The position numbers and the translations under genes were made by a program. Below are positions 17,950 through 28,154 of a stretch of DNA of 64,000 nucleotides, one piece after another. Where the stretch lies: the NCBI RefSeq assembly GCF_900475285.1, contig NZ_LS483370.1:3424001-3488000 (forward strand), read 5' to 3'. The notes under the pieces were generated by a model, which searched no databases, was not told the DNA's origin, and saw nothing but the letters and a program-made list of their open reading frames with translations. The number at the start of each line of letters is the position of its first letter. Position 1 is the stretch's first letter. This DNA comes from Pseudomonas taetrolens. Lineage in GTDB: Bacteria > Pseudomonadota > Gammaproteobacteria > Pseudomonadales > Pseudomonadaceae.

Positions 17950-18645
17950 TTATTCTTCGCTGGTGTGCACTTTGCGGTGCAGGATCGCCTGGAATTCGTC
18001 GGCGAAGGTGTAGTAACGGCTGATCAGCGTTTCGCTACGTGCAGCAAAACGGTTGTAGGCGATCACCGCCGGAATCGCAGCGAAAAGACCGATCGCAGTC
18101 GCGATCAGGGCTTCGGCAATACCCGGTGCCACCGTGGCAAGGGTTGCTTGCTGGGCAGTTGCCAACCCGCGGAAGGAGTTCATGATCCCCCACACAGTAC
18201 CAAACAGGCCGATATACGGGCTGACAGAGCCCACCGTGGCGAGGAACGGCAAGCTTTGCTCAAGCTTCTCTTCTTCACGGGAAATCGCCACGCGCATGGC
18301 ACGCGCCACACCCTCCATGACCGCTTCAGGGTCTACACCCGACTGCTGACGCAGACGGGAGAACTCTTTGAAACCCGCACGAAAAATCTGTTCAACGCCT
18401 GAGTCCGGATCAGGATTGCTGCCTGCCTGACGGTACAGCTTCGACAAATCGATGCCCGACCAGAAGCGCTCTTCAAAGCTTTCAAGGGCACGTCGACCGG
18501 CGCGCAGCATGGTGCTGCGCTGAAAAATCATGACCCACGAGGTAACCGATGCAGCTACCAGGATCAACATTACCAACTGAACAACGATGCTGGCATTGCT
18601 GACCAAGCTCCACATGGAGGAATGGTCGACGACGTTAGCTTCCAC
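17950..18645 (-). CDS. tolQ: Tol-Pal system protein TolQ (ExbB/MotA family)
   Basis: Inner-membrane motor protein of 231 residues with three transmembrane helices (about 18-40, 138-160 and 172-195). Family motifs [19 protein letters not shown] and [19 protein letters not shown] are present, with the conserved Thr/Ser residues of the proton path. The start lies inside the 3' end of ybgC (11-nt overlap), typical of this operon. Confidence 0.97.
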   Translation of the reverse strand: MEANVVDHSSMWSLVSNASIVVQLVMLILVAASVTSWVMIFQRSTMLRAGRRALESFEERFWSGIDLSKLYRQAGSNPDPDSGVEQIFRAGFKEFSRLRQQSGVDPEAVMEGVARAMRVAISREEEKLEQSLPFLATVGSVSPYIGLFGTVWGIMNSFRGLATAQQATLATVAPGIAEALIATAIGLFAAIPAVIAYNRFAARSETLISRYYTFADEFQAILHRKVHTSEE

Positions 18646-19102
18646 GCTTTATCTCCTGCTCTAAATGTTTACCCGCGCCGCTCACGTCGGCAAAGGCCGT
18701 ACGCAAGGCTTCGGGAATGGCCCGGGGTTTGAAACTATCGGCGCGCACACAGGCCACCAAAAACTGCCCTTCGCAGAGCAGTGTTGTATCTGCAGCCCGC
18801 CAGACCTGCTGTTTGAAGCGCAGGCTGGCACGGTTGAGTTCTGTCACTTGCGCACTTACCAACAGTTCATCGTCCAGTCGCGCCGGTGCGTGGTAACGCG
18901 CCTCGCTGGAATGCACGACAAATAACAGGTTCTCGCCCACCAGCGCGGACTGGGAAAAACCCAGTTCCCGGAGCCTTTCGGTTCGAGCCCGTTCCATAAA
19001 CTTTAGATAATTTACGTAATACACGACGCCACCCGCATCGGTGTCTTCGTAATAAACGCGACAGCGGTGTGCGAACGGCTCAAGCCTGTTTTGCGCGCGC
19101 AT
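18635..19102 (-). CDS. ybgC: Tol-Pal-associated acyl-CoA thioesterase YbgC
   Basis: Hot-dog fold thioesterase of 155 residues with the active-site motif [19 protein letters not shown]. First gene of the ybgC-tolQRAB-pal-cpoB cluster. The E. coli enzyme hydrolyses short acyl-CoAs and associates with phospholipid-synthesis enzymes; its link to Tol function is not clear. A GAGGAG lies about 15 nt upstream of this ATG, which is far, so the start is slightly uncertain. Confidence 0.93.
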   Translation of the reverse strand: MRAQNRLEPFAHRCRVYYEDTDAGGVVYYVNYLKFMERARTERLRELGFSQSALVGENLLFVVHSSEARYHAPARLDDELLVSAQVTELNRASLRFKQQVWRAADTTLLCEGQFLVACVRADSFKPRAIPEALRTAFADVSGAGKHLEQEIKRGS

Positions 19103-19241
19103 ACTCTAGTGCTTACTCCTCAGGTTGCCAATCCGCCAAGCGACTGTTTTTTCACTCTTTCCCGGCCTTTAAGACCCGGGATTTTCAGCACCCGTCCCTG
19201 TGACATCAAAAACCCTGAAAAAATCGATCCCAAAGGGCTTA

Positions 19242-20300
19242 TTAATCACCCAAAGCGTTCAAAAACTCATCCGCTGTCGGCATCTCGCCCATACGGGACG
19301 GAATGTTCAAGCCGAAGTGCAAATACGCGTGACGGGTCACAACACGACCACGAGGCGTACGCATAATGTAGCCCTGTTGAATCAGATAAGGCTCCAGTAC
19401 ATCTTCAATCGTATGGCGCTCTTCACTGATCGCCGCTGCGAGGCTGTCGATACCGACGGGCCCGCCATCGAATTTTTCAATCATGGTCAACAGCAAGCGC
19501 CGATCCTGATGATCAAAACCATGTTCATCAACGTCCAGCAGGTTCAGCGCCAGGTCAGCCACCGACTTGGTGATATGCCCCTTGGCGCGTACTTCAGCGA
19601 AATCCCGGACACGCCGCAAGAGGCGATTGGCAATTCGCGGCGTTCCGCGCGCGCGCCGGGCAATCTCGTAGGCGCCCTCGGGATCCAGCGGCAAGCCGAA
19701 AATAGTGGCCGAACGCGAGACGATCGTCGCCAGGTCATCCGTGCTGTAAAACTCAAGCCGCTGAACAATGCCAAAACGGTCGCGCAACGGGTTGGTCAGC
19801 ATACCCGCACGCGTCGTCGCCCCCACCAGCGTAAACGGCGGCAAATCGAGCTTGATCGAACGGGCAGCCGGCCCCTCACCAATCATGATGTCGAGCTGAA
19901 AGTCCTCCATCGCCGGGTAAAGAACTTCCTCGACGATGGGTGATAACCGATGGATTTCATCGATAAACAGGACATCGTGAGGCTCAAGATTGGTCAGCAA
20001 TGCCGCCAGATCACCCGGGCGCTCCAATACAGGACCCGAGGTGCTTTTGATCGACACTCCCATTTCCTGGGCAATGATATTGGCGAGCGTGGTTTTACCC
20101 AGCCCCGGAGGGCCGAAAATCAGCGTGTGATCCAACGACTCGGAACGCCCGCGAGCGGCCTGGATAAACAGCTCCATCTGCTCGCGAACCGTTGGCTGAC
20201 CAATGTAGTCAGCCAGGCTCAAAGGGCGGATTGCCCGATCCTGAACCTCTTCCCGGTCTCGCCCGCTGGAGGCGGTTATCAAACGATCGGCTTCAATCAC
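19242..20300 (-). CDS. ruvB: Holliday junction branch-migration ATPase RuvB
   Basis: AAA+ hexameric motor of 352 residues that drives branch migration with RuvA. Walker [10 protein letters not shown], Walker [10 protein letters not shown], sensor 1 GATTRAGML and the winged-helix end [14 protein letters not shown] are visible; [18 protein letters not shown] is the sensor 2 region. Translation starts at a GTG directly abutting the ruvA stop codon. Confidence 0.98.
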   Translation of the reverse strand: MIEADRLITASSGRDREEVQDRAIRPLSLADYIGQPTVREQMELFIQAARGRSESLDHTLIFGPPGLGKTTLANIIAQEMGVSIKSTSGPVLERPGDLAALLTNLEPHDVLFIDEIHRLSPIVEEVLYPAMEDFQLDIMIGEGPAARSIKLDLPPFTLVGATTRAGMLTNPLRDRFGIVQRLEFYSTDDLATIVSRSATIFGLPLDPEGAYEIARRARGTPRIANRLLRRVRDFAEVRAKGHITKSVADLALNLLDVDEHGFDHQDRRLLLTMIEKFDGGPVGIDSLAAAISEERHTIEDVLEPYLIQQGYIMRTPRGRVVTRHAYLHFGLNIPSRMGEMPTADEFLNALGD

Positions 20301-20909
20301 TTAAATCATTCCCTTAAGGGCACGGCGAATCATGTCTTCACTGCTCAATGTCTTGTCCTTGATCGCCGAGACGGCCTTGCTCGCCTCCTGTGGCTTGTAG
20401 CCAAGGGAAATCAAGGCGCTGACCGCATCGCTTTCGGCACTGGCCACGGGTGCCGGTGCGTCGGGCTGGTTGGGGACCAGCGCAAACATGCTTGGCACTT
20501 GTTCCCATGCCTTGAAACGATCCTTGAGTTCAACCAATAACCGCTCAGCTGTCTTCTTGCCGACACCCGGCACCTTGGTCAGCGCCGACGTGTCCTGAGC
20601 CTGCACGCACCGGACCAGTTCATCAACTTCCAGACTGGACATCAATGCCAGGGCCAGTTTGGGGCCGACACCGTTAAGTCGAATCAGCTCACGAAAAAAA
20701 TCACGCTCACGCTTGCCAATGAAACCATAGAGCAATTGAGCGTCTTCGCGAACCACCAGGTGCGTATGCAAGGTTAGGGGCTCTCCCAGTGAAGGCAGCC
20801 TATAAAGCGTGGTCATTGGTACTTCCAGCTCATACCCCAGGCCGTTTACATCAAGAATCAGGTGCGGCGGCTGCTTTTCAGCCAGAGTCCCGCGCAAGCG
20901 TCCAATCAC
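20301..20909 (-). CDS. ruvA: Holliday junction DNA-binding protein RuvA
   Basis: Tetrameric four-way-junction binding protein of 202 residues. Starts [20 protein letters not shown]; two helix-hairpin-helix motifs ([14 protein letters not shown] and [16 protein letters not shown]); the C-terminal domain III (about 150-202), which regulates RuvB, ends ALKGMI. Immediately followed by ruvB. Confidence 0.98.
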   Translation of the reverse strand: MIGRLRGTLAEKQPPHLILDVNGLGYELEVPMTTLYRLPSLGEPLTLHTHLVVREDAQLLYGFIGKRERDFFRELIRLNGVGPKLALALMSSLEVDELVRCVQAQDTSALTKVPGVGKKTAERLLVELKDRFKAWEQVPSMFALVPNQPDAPAPVASAESDAVSALISLGYKPQEASKAVSAIKDKTLSSEDMIRRALKGMI

Positions 20910-20956
20910 GTTTCAGATCCTTTTCTCTGGCCAGATCAATGGCTGACAAGTAGAGC

Positions 20957-20990
20957 GGCAGCGTTTCATCATTGCAGATGAAACGCTGCC
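20957..20990. repeat. Perfect 14-bp hairpin between ruvC and ruvA
   Basis: GGCAGCGTTTCATC (20957-20970) is the exact reverse complement of 20977-20990, with loop ATTGCA. It lies 47 nt upstream of the ruvA start and has no T-tract in either direction, so it is not an ordinary terminator. Confidence 0.7.
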
Positions 20991-21020
20991 AGCAAGCTCG
21001 AATTCATTAAAAAAAACGTC

Positions 21021-21545
21021 TCACAACCTCAGGCGCCCACCCCGGCTGCGCGCAGCACCCAAACCATGGGGCAACAGACTGGAGCGGGTGTGCGCATGAC
21101 ATAGAGCAATCGCCAGGGCATCCGAGGCATCGATTTGCGGCTTGGTGGTGAGCTTGAGCAAGTGCATGACCATCATCATCACCTGCTCTTTGTTGGCGCC
21201 CCCCGTCCCCGCCACTGCCTGCTTGACCTGAGTGGCCGAGTATTCGGCAATCTCGAGGCTCTCTTCGGCACCCGCCACAATGGCAGCACCCCGCGCCTGC
21301 CCCAGTTTCAACGCCGAGTCGGCATTGCGGGCCATAAACACTTTTTCGATGCCCATCGTAACCGGCCCGTAGGTCTGGATGACCTCGCGTACTCCGCGAT
21401 AGACGATCTGCAACCGCTCGTGCAGCTCGCCGCTGCCTGTACGAATACAACCCGAAGCCACATACACACAGCCACGCCCGGTGTCCCGCACCACGCCGTA
21501 GCCAGTGATTCGCGAACCAGGATCGATACCAAGAATAAGAGTCAT
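21021..21545 (-). CDS. ruvC: Crossover junction endodeoxyribonuclease RuvC
   Basis: Dimeric Holliday-junction resolvase of 174 residues. Acidic active-site residues appear in [13 protein letters not shown] (Asp7), [10 protein letters not shown] (Glu) and [15 protein letters not shown] (two Asp). The gene is upstream of ruvA with 111 nt between, containing the perfect hairpin. The start ATG has only a weak CAGG ribosome site. Confidence 0.97.
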   Translation of the reverse strand: MTLILGIDPGSRITGYGVVRDTGRGCVYVASGCIRTGSGELHERLQIVYRGVREVIQTYGPVTMGIEKVFMARNADSALKLGQARGAAIVAGAEESLEIAEYSATQVKQAVAGTGGANKEQVMMMVMHLLKLTTKPQIDASDALAIALCHAHTRSSLLPHGLGAARSRGGRLRL

Positions 21546-21673
21546 AACGCCTGCAGCTTATGAAGTGATGCCCACGGGCACAAACCCGGACAGCTTAAAG
21601 GCAGAAGCCGGAGGTGCACAGCACACGATCTTCGCGGCGTTGCACATCCGGCCTCAAGGATTACAGCAAGGTA

Positions 21674-22420
21674 TCAGGCTAGCTGTTCTAGGACTGCATC
21701 AGGAATTTCAGCATTGGAGTACACGTTTTGCACGTCGTCCAGGTCTTCAAGCATGTCGATCAGCTTGAGTACCTTTTCCGCGCCCTCCAGATCCAGCTCG
21801 GCGCTGGTGGTCGGCAACATCACGATTTCGGCGTCAGCAGGCGTAAAGCCAGCCGCCTCAAGGGCATTGCGCACGGCATAGAAACCCGAGAACGACGTGA
21901 ATACATCAATGGAGCCATCTTCATTGGTCACGACATCATCGGCATCCGCCTCCATCGCCGCTTCCATCAAAGCGTCTTCATCAACACCTGCCGCATAGGA
22001 TATCTGCCCCTTGCGCTCGAACAGATACGCTACAGAGCCGTCCGTGCCCAGATTGCCACCACACTTGCTGAATGCGTGACGCACCGCGGCGGCTGTACGA
22101 TTACGGTTGTCAGTCATGCACTCAACCATTACCGCTACACCACCCGGGCCATACCCCTCGTAGCTCAGCTCGACCATGTCGTCAGTGTCAGCTGCGCCAG
22201 CACCTCGAGCAACTGCACGGTCAATGATGTCGCGACTCATGTTCGCGCCCAAGGCCTTGTCCAGGGCCAGACGCAAACGCGGATTGGAACCTGGATCAGC
22301 ACCGCCCTGACGGGCCGCAACGGTCAGTTCGCGAATCCACTTGGTGAAAATCTTGCCTTTTTTGGCATCCTGACGCTCTTTGCGGTGCTTGATATTCGCC
22401 CACTTAGAATGACCTGCCAT
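21674..22420 (-). CDS. YebC/PmpR family DNA-binding regulatory / translation factor
   Basis: Protein of 248 residues with the family start [20 protein letters not shown] and the three-domain layout of the TACO1/YebC family. Family members have been described as transcription regulators (PmpR of the quorum-sensing system) and as ribosome-associated factors that relieve stalling at proline runs. The gene usually lies between aspS and ruvC in Pseudomonas, as here. Confidence 0.94.
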   Translation of the reverse strand: MAGHSKWANIKHRKERQDAKKGKIFTKWIRELTVAARQGGADPGSNPRLRLALDKALGANMSRDIIDRAVARGAGAADTDDMVELSYEGYGPGGVAVMVECMTDNRNRTAAAVRHAFSKCGGNLGTDGSVAYLFERKGQISYAAGVDEDALMEAAMEADADDVVTNEDGSIDVFTSFSGFYAVRNALEAAGFTPADAEIVMLPTTSAELDLEGAEKVLKLIDMLEDLDDVQNVYSNAEIPDAVLEQLA

Positions 22421-22503
22421 AACCTACTCCGAATCCTTTTATGCCACGTTGTCGAACCCCGGGTGAGACCGGGTCCGGCAATAAAAATTCTCGACCCAAT
22501 GAC

Positions 22504-22529
22504 AAAGGCGCATCCGGAGATGCGCCTTT
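22504..22529 (-). terminator. Hairpin after aspS
   Basis: AAAGGCGCATC (22504-22514) pairs perfectly with GATGCGCCTTT (22519-22529) around a tetraloop, 11 nt after the aspS stop. Only three T follow, so it may be a partial terminator or a stability hairpin letting some transcription reach yebC. Confidence 0.65.
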
Positions 22530-22540
22530 GAAGGTCAGAC

Positions 22541-24316
22541 TTACTCTGCCTTAGGCTGTTCGCGCAAACGAATGTGCAACTCGCGCAGTGCCTTGGCATC
22601 AACCAGGCCCGGAGCCTGGGTCATGACGCAGGCGGCGCTCTGAGTTTTCGGGAAGGCAATCACTTCACGAATCGATTGAGCGCCCGTCATCAGCATCACC
22701 AGACGATCCAGACCAAAGGCCAGACCGCCGTGCGGCGGTGCGCCGTACTTCAGGGCATCCAGCAGGAAGCCGAATTTCTCTTCCTGTTCTGCCTCTTCGA
22801 TACCCAGCAGACGGAAAACAGCTTGCTGCATTTCCTTGCGATGGATACGGATCGAACCGCCCCCCAGCTCAGTACCGTTCAGCACCATGTCATAGGCGCG
22901 GGACAGCGCAGTGGCAGGGTTGGCCTCAAGCTCTTCAGGCGAACATTTAGGCGCGGTGAACGGGTGGTGCAACGCGCTGAAGCTGCCGTCATCGTTTTCT
23001 TCGAACATCGGGAAGTCGACAACCCACATCGGCGCCCACTCGCACGTCAGCAGGTTCAGGTCATTACCGACCTTGATGCGCAGGGCGCCCAGGGCTTCGC
23101 TAACGATCTTGGCCTTGTCGGCACCGAAGAACACGATGTCGCCATCAACCGCACCCACACGATCGAGGATTACGTTCAGGTTGGCTTCAGGGATGTTTTT
23201 CACGATCGGCGACTGCAGACCTTCAACACCTTTGGCGCGCTCGTTGACCTTGATGTACGCCAGGCCTTTGGCACCGTAGATGCTGACGAACTTGGTGTAG
23301 TCGTCGATCTGCTTGCGCGGCATGCTGCCGGCGCCCGGTACTCGCAGGGCGGCGATGCGGCACTTGGGATCGTTGGCCGGGCCGCTGAACACCTTGAAAT
23401 CCACATCTTTGAGCTGGTCGGCAACGTCAACCAGTTCCAGCGGGTTACGCAGGTCCGGTTTGTCGGAGCCATAACGGCGCATGGCTTCTTCGAAAGTCAT
23501 GTGCGGGAATTCACCGAACTCCAGATCCAGCACTTCCTTGAACAGGTTGCGGATCATGCCTTCGGTCAGGCCCATGATGTCTTTTTCATCGAGGAAGCTG
23601 GTTTCGATGTCGATCTGAGTGAACTCAGGCTGACGGTCGGCACGCAGGTCTTCGTCGCGGAAGCACTTGGCAATCTGGTAGTAACGGTCAAAACCGGCCA
23701 CCATCAGCAATTGCTTGAACAGCTGCGGCGATTGCGGCAGGGCAAAGAAGGAGCCGGCGTGGGTACGGCTCGGCACCAGGTAGTCACGCGCACCTTCAGG
23801 GGTGGCACGGGTCAGGATCGGTGTTTCGACGTCCAGGAAGCCGTTTTCGTCCAGATAGCGACGAATGCTGGTGGTCATGCGCGAACGCAGACGCAGCTTT
23901 TCGAGCATTTCCGGACGACGCAGGTCAATGAAGCGATAACGCAAGCGGGTTTCTTCGCCAACGTCAGAGAATTCGTTGAGCGGGAATGGCGGGGTCTCAG
24001 CTTCGTTCAGGACTTCCAGTTCGTAACCCAGAACTTCGATCATGCCCGACGCCATGTTGGCGTTGCCAGCACCGGCAGGACGCAGGCGCACCTTGCCGGT
24101 GACCTTGACGACGTACTCACTGCGCACACGGTCGGCCGCAGCGAAGGTTTCAGCGCGATCCGGATCGAATACCACTTGAGCCAGACCGTCACGATCACGG
24201 ATATCGAGGAAAATCACCCCACCGTGGTCACGGCGACGGTGGACCCATCCGCAAAGGGTAATTTCCTGGCCTTCCAGGCTTTCGTTCAGTTGGCCGCAAT
24301 AATGGCTGCGCATCAT
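22541..24316 (-). CDS. aspS: Aspartyl-tRNA synthetase (probably non-discriminating)
   Basis: Class IIb synthetase of 591 residues starting [14 protein letters not shown]. It has the OB-fold anticodon domain ([19 protein letters not shown]), motif 2 ([20 protein letters not shown]), the bacterial GAD insertion and motif 3 ([15 protein letters not shown]). The His of [10 protein letters not shown] is associated with relaxed recognition of tRNA-Asn in P. aeruginosa, where Asn-tRNA is then made by GatCAB; that is inference here. The frame extending to 24487 overlaps the FmdB gene and is rejected. Confidence 0.97.
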   Translation of the reverse strand: MMRSHYCGQLNESLEGQEITLCGWVHRRRDHGGVIFLDIRDRDGLAQVVFDPDRAETFAAADRVRSEYVVKVTGKVRLRPAGAGNANMASGMIEVLGYELEVLNEAETPPFPLNEFSDVGEETRLRYRFIDLRRPEMLEKLRLRSRMTTSIRRYLDENGFLDVETPILTRATPEGARDYLVPSRTHAGSFFALPQSPQLFKQLLMVAGFDRYYQIAKCFRDEDLRADRQPEFTQIDIETSFLDEKDIMGLTEGMIRNLFKEVLDLEFGEFPHMTFEEAMRRYGSDKPDLRNPLELVDVADQLKDVDFKVFSGPANDPKCRIAALRVPGAGSMPRKQIDDYTKFVSIYGAKGLAYIKVNERAKGVEGLQSPIVKNIPEANLNVILDRVGAVDGDIVFFGADKAKIVSEALGALRIKVGNDLNLLTCEWAPMWVVDFPMFEENDDGSFSALHHPFTAPKCSPEELEANPATALSRAYDMVLNGTELGGGSIRIHRKEMQQAVFRLLGIEEAEQEEKFGFLLDALKYGAPPHGGLAFGLDRLVMLMTGAQSIREVIAFPKTQSAACVMTQAPGLVDAKALRELHIRLREQPKAE

Positions 24317-24425
24317 GATAGTGGTTTCACTTCTCGTAATTCGAAATTCGGTGGAGGTCTTGCGCACCGTCGGTGCCGGGAGCATTGCAAGAGCCCGCTT
24401 GTGTTCTGACTGCGTTCGTTCAACC

Positions 24426-24647
24426 TCAGTCGGACTTGTCGCCGCCTGCCAGATTCTTTTTCGAGCCTGTCTTGAAGTCTGTTTCATACCAGCCGGTACC
24501 GCTGAGGCGGAAGCCAGGCATCGACAGCATCTTCTTCAATTCAGGGGCCTGGCAGGCAGGACAATCAACCAGCGGTGAGTCACTGATCTTTTGAATGGCT
24601 TCCAGCTGATGACCACAGGAAGCGCATTGGTAATCGTACATGGGCAT
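24426..24647 (-). CDS. FmdB-family zinc ribbon protein
   Basis: Small protein of 73 residues beginning [17 protein letters not shown]. Two CxxC pairs (CASC and CPAC) form a zinc ribbon, followed by [16 protein letters not shown] and a basic tail. It lies 109 nt upstream of aspS in the same direction, a conserved pairing in Pseudomonas. Function is not established. The ORF could be extended ten codons upstream to 24677, but family members start at MP(M)YDY. Confidence 0.9.
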   Translation of the reverse strand: MPMYDYQCASCGHQLEAIQKISDSPLVDCPACQAPELKKMLSMPGFRLSGTGWYETDFKTGSKKNLAGGDKSD

Positions 24648-24828
24648 TGGCGTGTCTCGACAATCCGTTAGCGGCAACCCTTATAGAGGGCCACGCAGCA
24701 AAGCGCGTGATTATATCTGGTAAATCGAGCCATTGCAGCCGCATGAGGCGCCATTGCGCCCTAAATGCATCACGAATACCGAAAGATTACAAGCCGCCGA
24801 ACACGCCCTCGCGCGCTCACCCCCTCTT

Positions 24829-25191
24829 TCAACTCACGAACACCTGTGCATGCCCCCCTCCCCGTGCGACACGCCCAGCCTTGAGGAGATGCATGACGCA
24901 GACAACCCGAATGAGCCCGCTGAAGTTTTTTACGCCGCCATGGCGCAAGTGCACTTCTCTGTCGATATAAGACAGCAGTGCATTGATGGAGCAATCGTTA
25001 ACACGGGAAATATCAGACAATACCTCCCAATACACTTCTTCCAGCCGTAAACATGTGGCAAAACCATTCAGCCTGACCGACCGTGAAAGTGGCTGGGCCA
25101 ATGCCATGCCAAAATCAAGAACAACAGGATCGACCCGAACTCTTTGCAGCATCCTGCCACCGACACTCTCCTGCCGAACTAACCGTCCCAT
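24829..25191 (-). CDS. Ribbon-helix-helix domain protein (RHH_4 type)
   Basis: Protein of 120 residues starting MGRLVRQESVGGRML. The centre (RSVRLNGFATCLRLEEVYW followed by EVLSDISRVNDCSINALLSY) matches the extended ribbon-helix-helix family, which suggests DNA binding as a dimer. GGGAG lies 10 nt before the ATG at 25191; a TTG at 25212 is the outer frame limit. The C-terminal 25 residues are Gly/Ala/Arg rich. No operon partner; its target is unknown, but a 20-nt palindrome lies in the upstream non-coding gap. Confidence 0.75.
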   Translation of the reverse strand: MGRLVRQESVGGRMLQRVRVDPVVLDFGMALAQPLSRSVRLNGFATCLRLEEVYWEVLSDISRVNDCSINALLSYIDREVHLRHGGVKNFSGLIRVVCVMHLLKAGRVARGGGHAQVFVS

Positions 25192-26075
25192 ATTGAAAGC
25201 ACTCCCTTGCAACTGTTGTTAACCCATAAACTTTTATTGAAAGACGCACCTCATGAAAACATTATGCAAGAATTCCCTTCCAGCGGACCCTCCTCTCAAA
25301 TATGTAGGAGGGCTCTCGGCGCAACTGAAGAATAAGATCCTGCCGACCGCCTCAGCCACAGCCCGACTGCCCTGCACCACAGCAGACACCAGACATCACA
25401 CAGCCCGACCGGTGCCACAAGAGCCTTTTCACACTCACCTGCAGCCCTCCCGTACAGCGCACCGTCTCCGGAACTCGCCGCCCCGCGGATCATGCTGAAA
25501 AAACAAATGCCCTAACCGGAGCCCTGACTATCCACTTCATATATCCATATATGAAACACCACACCTTGCATTCACCTCCCGCACAATACGTTCAGACGCC
25601 ATAGAGCGCACACGACAACTTAACGAGCATTACGCAACTTATTAGTTTCATTGCCAGACAAACAACATAGACTGTCGCCCATACTTTACGGGGACGATTT
25701 AAAGTACCTGACGGAGTCAAACAAAAAAATCGACCAACGGTCGCCCCATCAATGAAGTTAGGGCACTCCGGCTCTTCTCATTTCAATCCGCCTGAACACA
25801 AGAAAAGGACTACGAATGTCTAGGACAATGCTTTCATGATAAGCACGCATAATTCGGACCGTCTTGCGTAATGATTCTCACAGGCACTGCCATACGCTTA
25901 ATTTGAGAAGGCCCAAGCTTTGCTGTTAAATAGGCAGCGTGTCGCCTTCACCAAGTCTCTGGGGAAGGCGCATAGGCTGATGCCCCGTACGTGTCCGGCG
26001 CCTCCATTTTTTCAGAAGCGAACCGTGCGCCATCAGCTCTTCCTTGCTGATCCGTCTTAATGTGAGTTAATTGAA
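25192..26075. other. 884-nt non-coding gap between RHH gene and cold-shock gene
   Basis: No convincing gene. It contains an AT-rich stretch (about 25500-25740), a 20-nt inverted repeat at 25536-25555, an 8-codon reading frame (25816-25839) preceded by AAAAGGA, an AATGATTCTCA sequence at 25870-25880 resembling half a Fur site, and a stem CGCCTTC/GAAGGCG (25943-25949/25964-25970) in the probable leader of the cold-shock gene. Confidence 0.6.
25536..25555. repeat. Inverted repeat TTCATATAT-CC-ATATATGAA
   Basis: Perfect 9-bp arms (25536-25544 and 25547-25555) with a 2-nt centre. The size suits an operator for a dimeric regulator. It lies about 345 nt upstream of the RHH gene start and 520 nt before the cold-shock gene. 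Confidence 0.6.
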
Positions 26076-26678
26076 ATGTTGAAAATCGTCCACCTGCTAA
26101 CGGGCGCAGCTGCCTTGCTGCTGTCCTTCATTCCCAGCCTGCAATCTGACGCTGTACCTTACCTCCAACATGCCGATGCGCTGTACCTGGCTTTCCTTGG
26201 CCTGCTCAACCTGACACTGGCTCCAGTGATTCCCTTCTGGAACAAAGGCCCGCGTCATCAATTGCAAAACCTGGTCAGCGCCCTGATGGTTCTTTCCGTG
26301 GTCCTGCAAACGCTTACCCTCTTCGGCCTTCTGCTGCCGATCGGCGAGCAACCTGCAGTCCTGCTGGGTCTCGTACCCGCAGTCATTGCCGTTCTGCTTC
26401 ATCTGGCAGTCAGCTTCTACAAGTCGTCTCCTTCTGCAGCCTCGCAGAGCTATGACATGACCAACCGCGATACAGGCACTGTAAAGTGGTTCAATACGTC
26501 CAAGGGTTTCGGCTTTATTTCCCGAGATTCCGGTGATGACATTTTTGTCCACTTTCGTGCCATTCGAGGCGAAGGTCACCGCGTATTGGTAGAAGGACAA
26601 CGCGTTGAGTTCTCGGTAATGAACCGCGACAAAGGCCTGCAAGCTGAAGATGTGATTGCTGCTTTGCCACGCCGTTGA
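26076..26678 (+). CDS. Membrane protein with C-terminal cold-shock domain
   Basis: Protein of 200 residues. Four hydrophobic segments (about 1-23, 35-55, 64-88 and 92-115) are followed by a canonical cold-shock domain (about 131-198) with RNP1 KGFGFI and RNP2 DIFVHF. With an even number of helices the nucleic-acid-binding domain would face the cytoplasm, giving an RNA-binding protein tethered to the inner membrane. No homologue outside Pseudomonas comes to mind. A long leader precedes it and a strong terminator follows. Confidence 0.88.
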   Translation: MLKIVHLLTGAAALLLSFIPSLQSDAVPYLQHADALYLAFLGLLNLTLAPVIPFWNKGPRHQLQNLVSALMVLSVVLQTLTLFGLLLPIGEQPAVLLGLVPAVIAVLLHLAVSFYKSSPSAASQSYDMTNRDTGTVKWFNTSKGFGFISRDSGDDIFVHFRAIRGEGHRVLVEGQRVEFSVMNRDKGLQAEDVIAALPRR

Positions 26679-26688
26679 TTCCAGCCTG

Positions 26689-26729
26689 AAAAAAAACCGC
26701 GATCAGCCAGGCTGCTTCGCGGTTTTTTT
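26689..26729. terminator. Bidirectional terminator between cold-shock gene and slyX
   Basis: AACCGCG (26695-26701) pairs with CGCGGTT (26718-26724), flanked by A8 and T7, suitable for both convergent transcripts. Confidence 0.9.
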
Positions 26730-26743
26730 ATTGCCTGAATACT

Positions 26744-26950
26744 CTAGTAATGCGGAGGCGGCGCTTCTTCCTCGAACGACTCGAACTGCCCGCCCATTTC
26801 TTCCTGACGCTTGAGCAAGGCAGCCATCTGCATTTGCAAACGGTCAACAGCGTTCTGTTGCGCTACCAGCACATCATTCAAGGCCTGAATGGTGTCATCC
26901 TGAAAAGCCAGTCGACTTTCAAGATCCATCACCCGCGCTTCGAGCGTCAT
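26744..26950 (-). CDS. slyX: SlyX family protein
   Basis: Coiled-coil protein of 68 residues ([20 protein letters not shown]) ending in the conserved tail EEAPPPHY. Family function is unknown. Its start overlaps the stop of the upstream HIT gene by 4 nt. Confidence 0.9.
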   Translation of the reverse strand: MTLEARVMDLESRLAFQDDTIQALNDVLVAQQNAVDRLQMQMAALLKRQEEMGGQFESFEEEAPPPHY

Positions 26951-27378
26951 GACTCACCCTCCGAAAAAGTGAAGCCTGCATCAAGAACCGGCTTTAGCCT
27001 GTCACGGATTGCACACACCTGATCACGTGTATACGGCTTCGCGGGATGCTTGCCCCAGACCGGTCCTGGCCATGCCACGTCTGCCTGATAACGGACAATC
27101 ACATGCATGTGCAATTGACTGACCACATTGCCCAGCGTGGCGACGTTCATTTTATCCGCACCAAACACTTCTTTCAGCACCTGCGCCAAAGCCGTCGTTT
27201 CATTCCACATCAGCTGTTGATCGTGGTCATTCAATTGAAACAACTCGCTTATACCCTCGCGTCGCGGCACCAGAATGAACCAGGGGTAATTCGAATCATT
27301 GGAAAGCAGCAAACGGCACAAGGGGAAGTCCCCTATCAGCCACGTATCCTCTTGAAGGCGTGTATCCATAACGAACAC
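26947..27378 (-). CDS. HIT-domain nucleotide hydrolase/transferase-like protein
   Basis: Protein of 143 residues with the histidine-triad-like motif [10 protein letters not shown]; the family motif is HxHxHxx, and here the first His is replaced by Gln (QxHxH), the arrangement of the HIT-like branch. The start chosen is GTG at 27378 because AGGAG lies 8 nt upstream; an ATG three codons later lacks a site. Overlaps slyX by 4 nt. Likely acts on nucleoside phosphate anhydrides; substrate unknown. Confidence 0.85.
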   Translation of the reverse strand: MFVMDTRLQEDTWLIGDFPLCRLLLSNDSNYPWFILVPRREGISELFQLNDHDQQLMWNETTALAQVLKEVFGADKMNVATLGNVVSQLHMHVIVRYQADVAWPGPVWGKHPAKPYTRDQVCAIRDRLKPVLDAGFTFSEGES

Positions 27379-28154
27379 GGGAGACTCTCCTGTTTGACCG
27401 GTAATTTAAGCTCAACACGATGCCCGATCATCTGCATCAACCGCCAAGCGACAGAGCAGCAGGATACGCCTGATTGGCGCCCACATCACCTCAACCGGCA
27501 CCTGCACGCCAGCGGATGCAGACCCGTGCAGCCCTTGCGGCACAGAAACAGGCATGCACCAAAACTGCACATCCAGGGCGCTATGAGTGCACCTAAATGT
27601 CACCAAGCACCCCAACAAGAGGTAACCGGTAACGCTTTGCAGATTCGATCAGCACCGGCATTTGACCTTGCAACGAAAAAACCCGTGACCCGTTTTAAAT
27701 TTTCAACGTTTTATTCGAGCGCCTCCCGAGCAGATTCGCCCAAAAAAGCCGGAATGCATTATTTTTTAACCCTCAGGGCAACTTGAGCATGCTTGTTGCA
27801 TGAGGTATTGCCATCGTCCTCAGGGCCTCGGCCGGAGTGCTGTAAACCTGACGACAAACAACAATAGCCGGACCTTAAGGACAAGGCGATTTCAATGACT
27901 GTGCACGTGCTTTTTTTTCACACGTATCCCTCACTGAAAACATACTGGAACACTGCACAACGCTACGCGCTTGCGACATGTAGGGTGCAATTTGCGACAT
28001 GCCGTAAAGAAGCCGAAAGCTTTTGAGGGCAAGTATCGCCAACATGGCCGGCGTGATATAAGTTTGCGCCGACACAAAAAGAAAGAGCCGCCCCAGATAA
28101 TAAATTCAGGTGGGACGGCAGTACTCTTCCTAAAAACCAAAGGAGCAAATCACG
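27379..28154. other. 776-nt intergenic region before the OprE-like porin
   Basis: No supported gene. It must hold divergent promoters for the HIT-slyX pair and the porin. Visible elements are two copies of TTGCGACATG (27971-27980 and 27992-28001) with a 21-nt period and the porin ribosome site AAGGAG at 28139-28144. Confidence 0.6.
27971..28001. promoter_or_regulatory. Direct repeat TTGCGACATG x2, 21-nt spacing
   Basis: Identical 10-mers at 27971-27980 and 27992-28001, two helical turns apart, about 155 nt upstream of the porin start. The geometry suits tandem binding of an activator such as a response regulator or AraC-type protein. Confidence 0.5.

Noticed and set aside
22574..24409. 611-codon open frame antisense to aspS
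   Set aside because: Shadow of a strongly biased housekeeping gene, with no family resemblance.
25253..25498. 81-codon frame in the gap beside the RHH gene
   Set aside because: Weak ribosome site, Thr/Pro/Ser/His-rich text without domain and composition unlike the neighbouring genes. Left as non-coding.
27895..28026. 43-codon frame upstream of the porin with AAGGACAAGG before it
   Set aside because: It covers the direct repeats and encodes a Cys/His-containing peptide without recognisable features; more likely promoter DNA.
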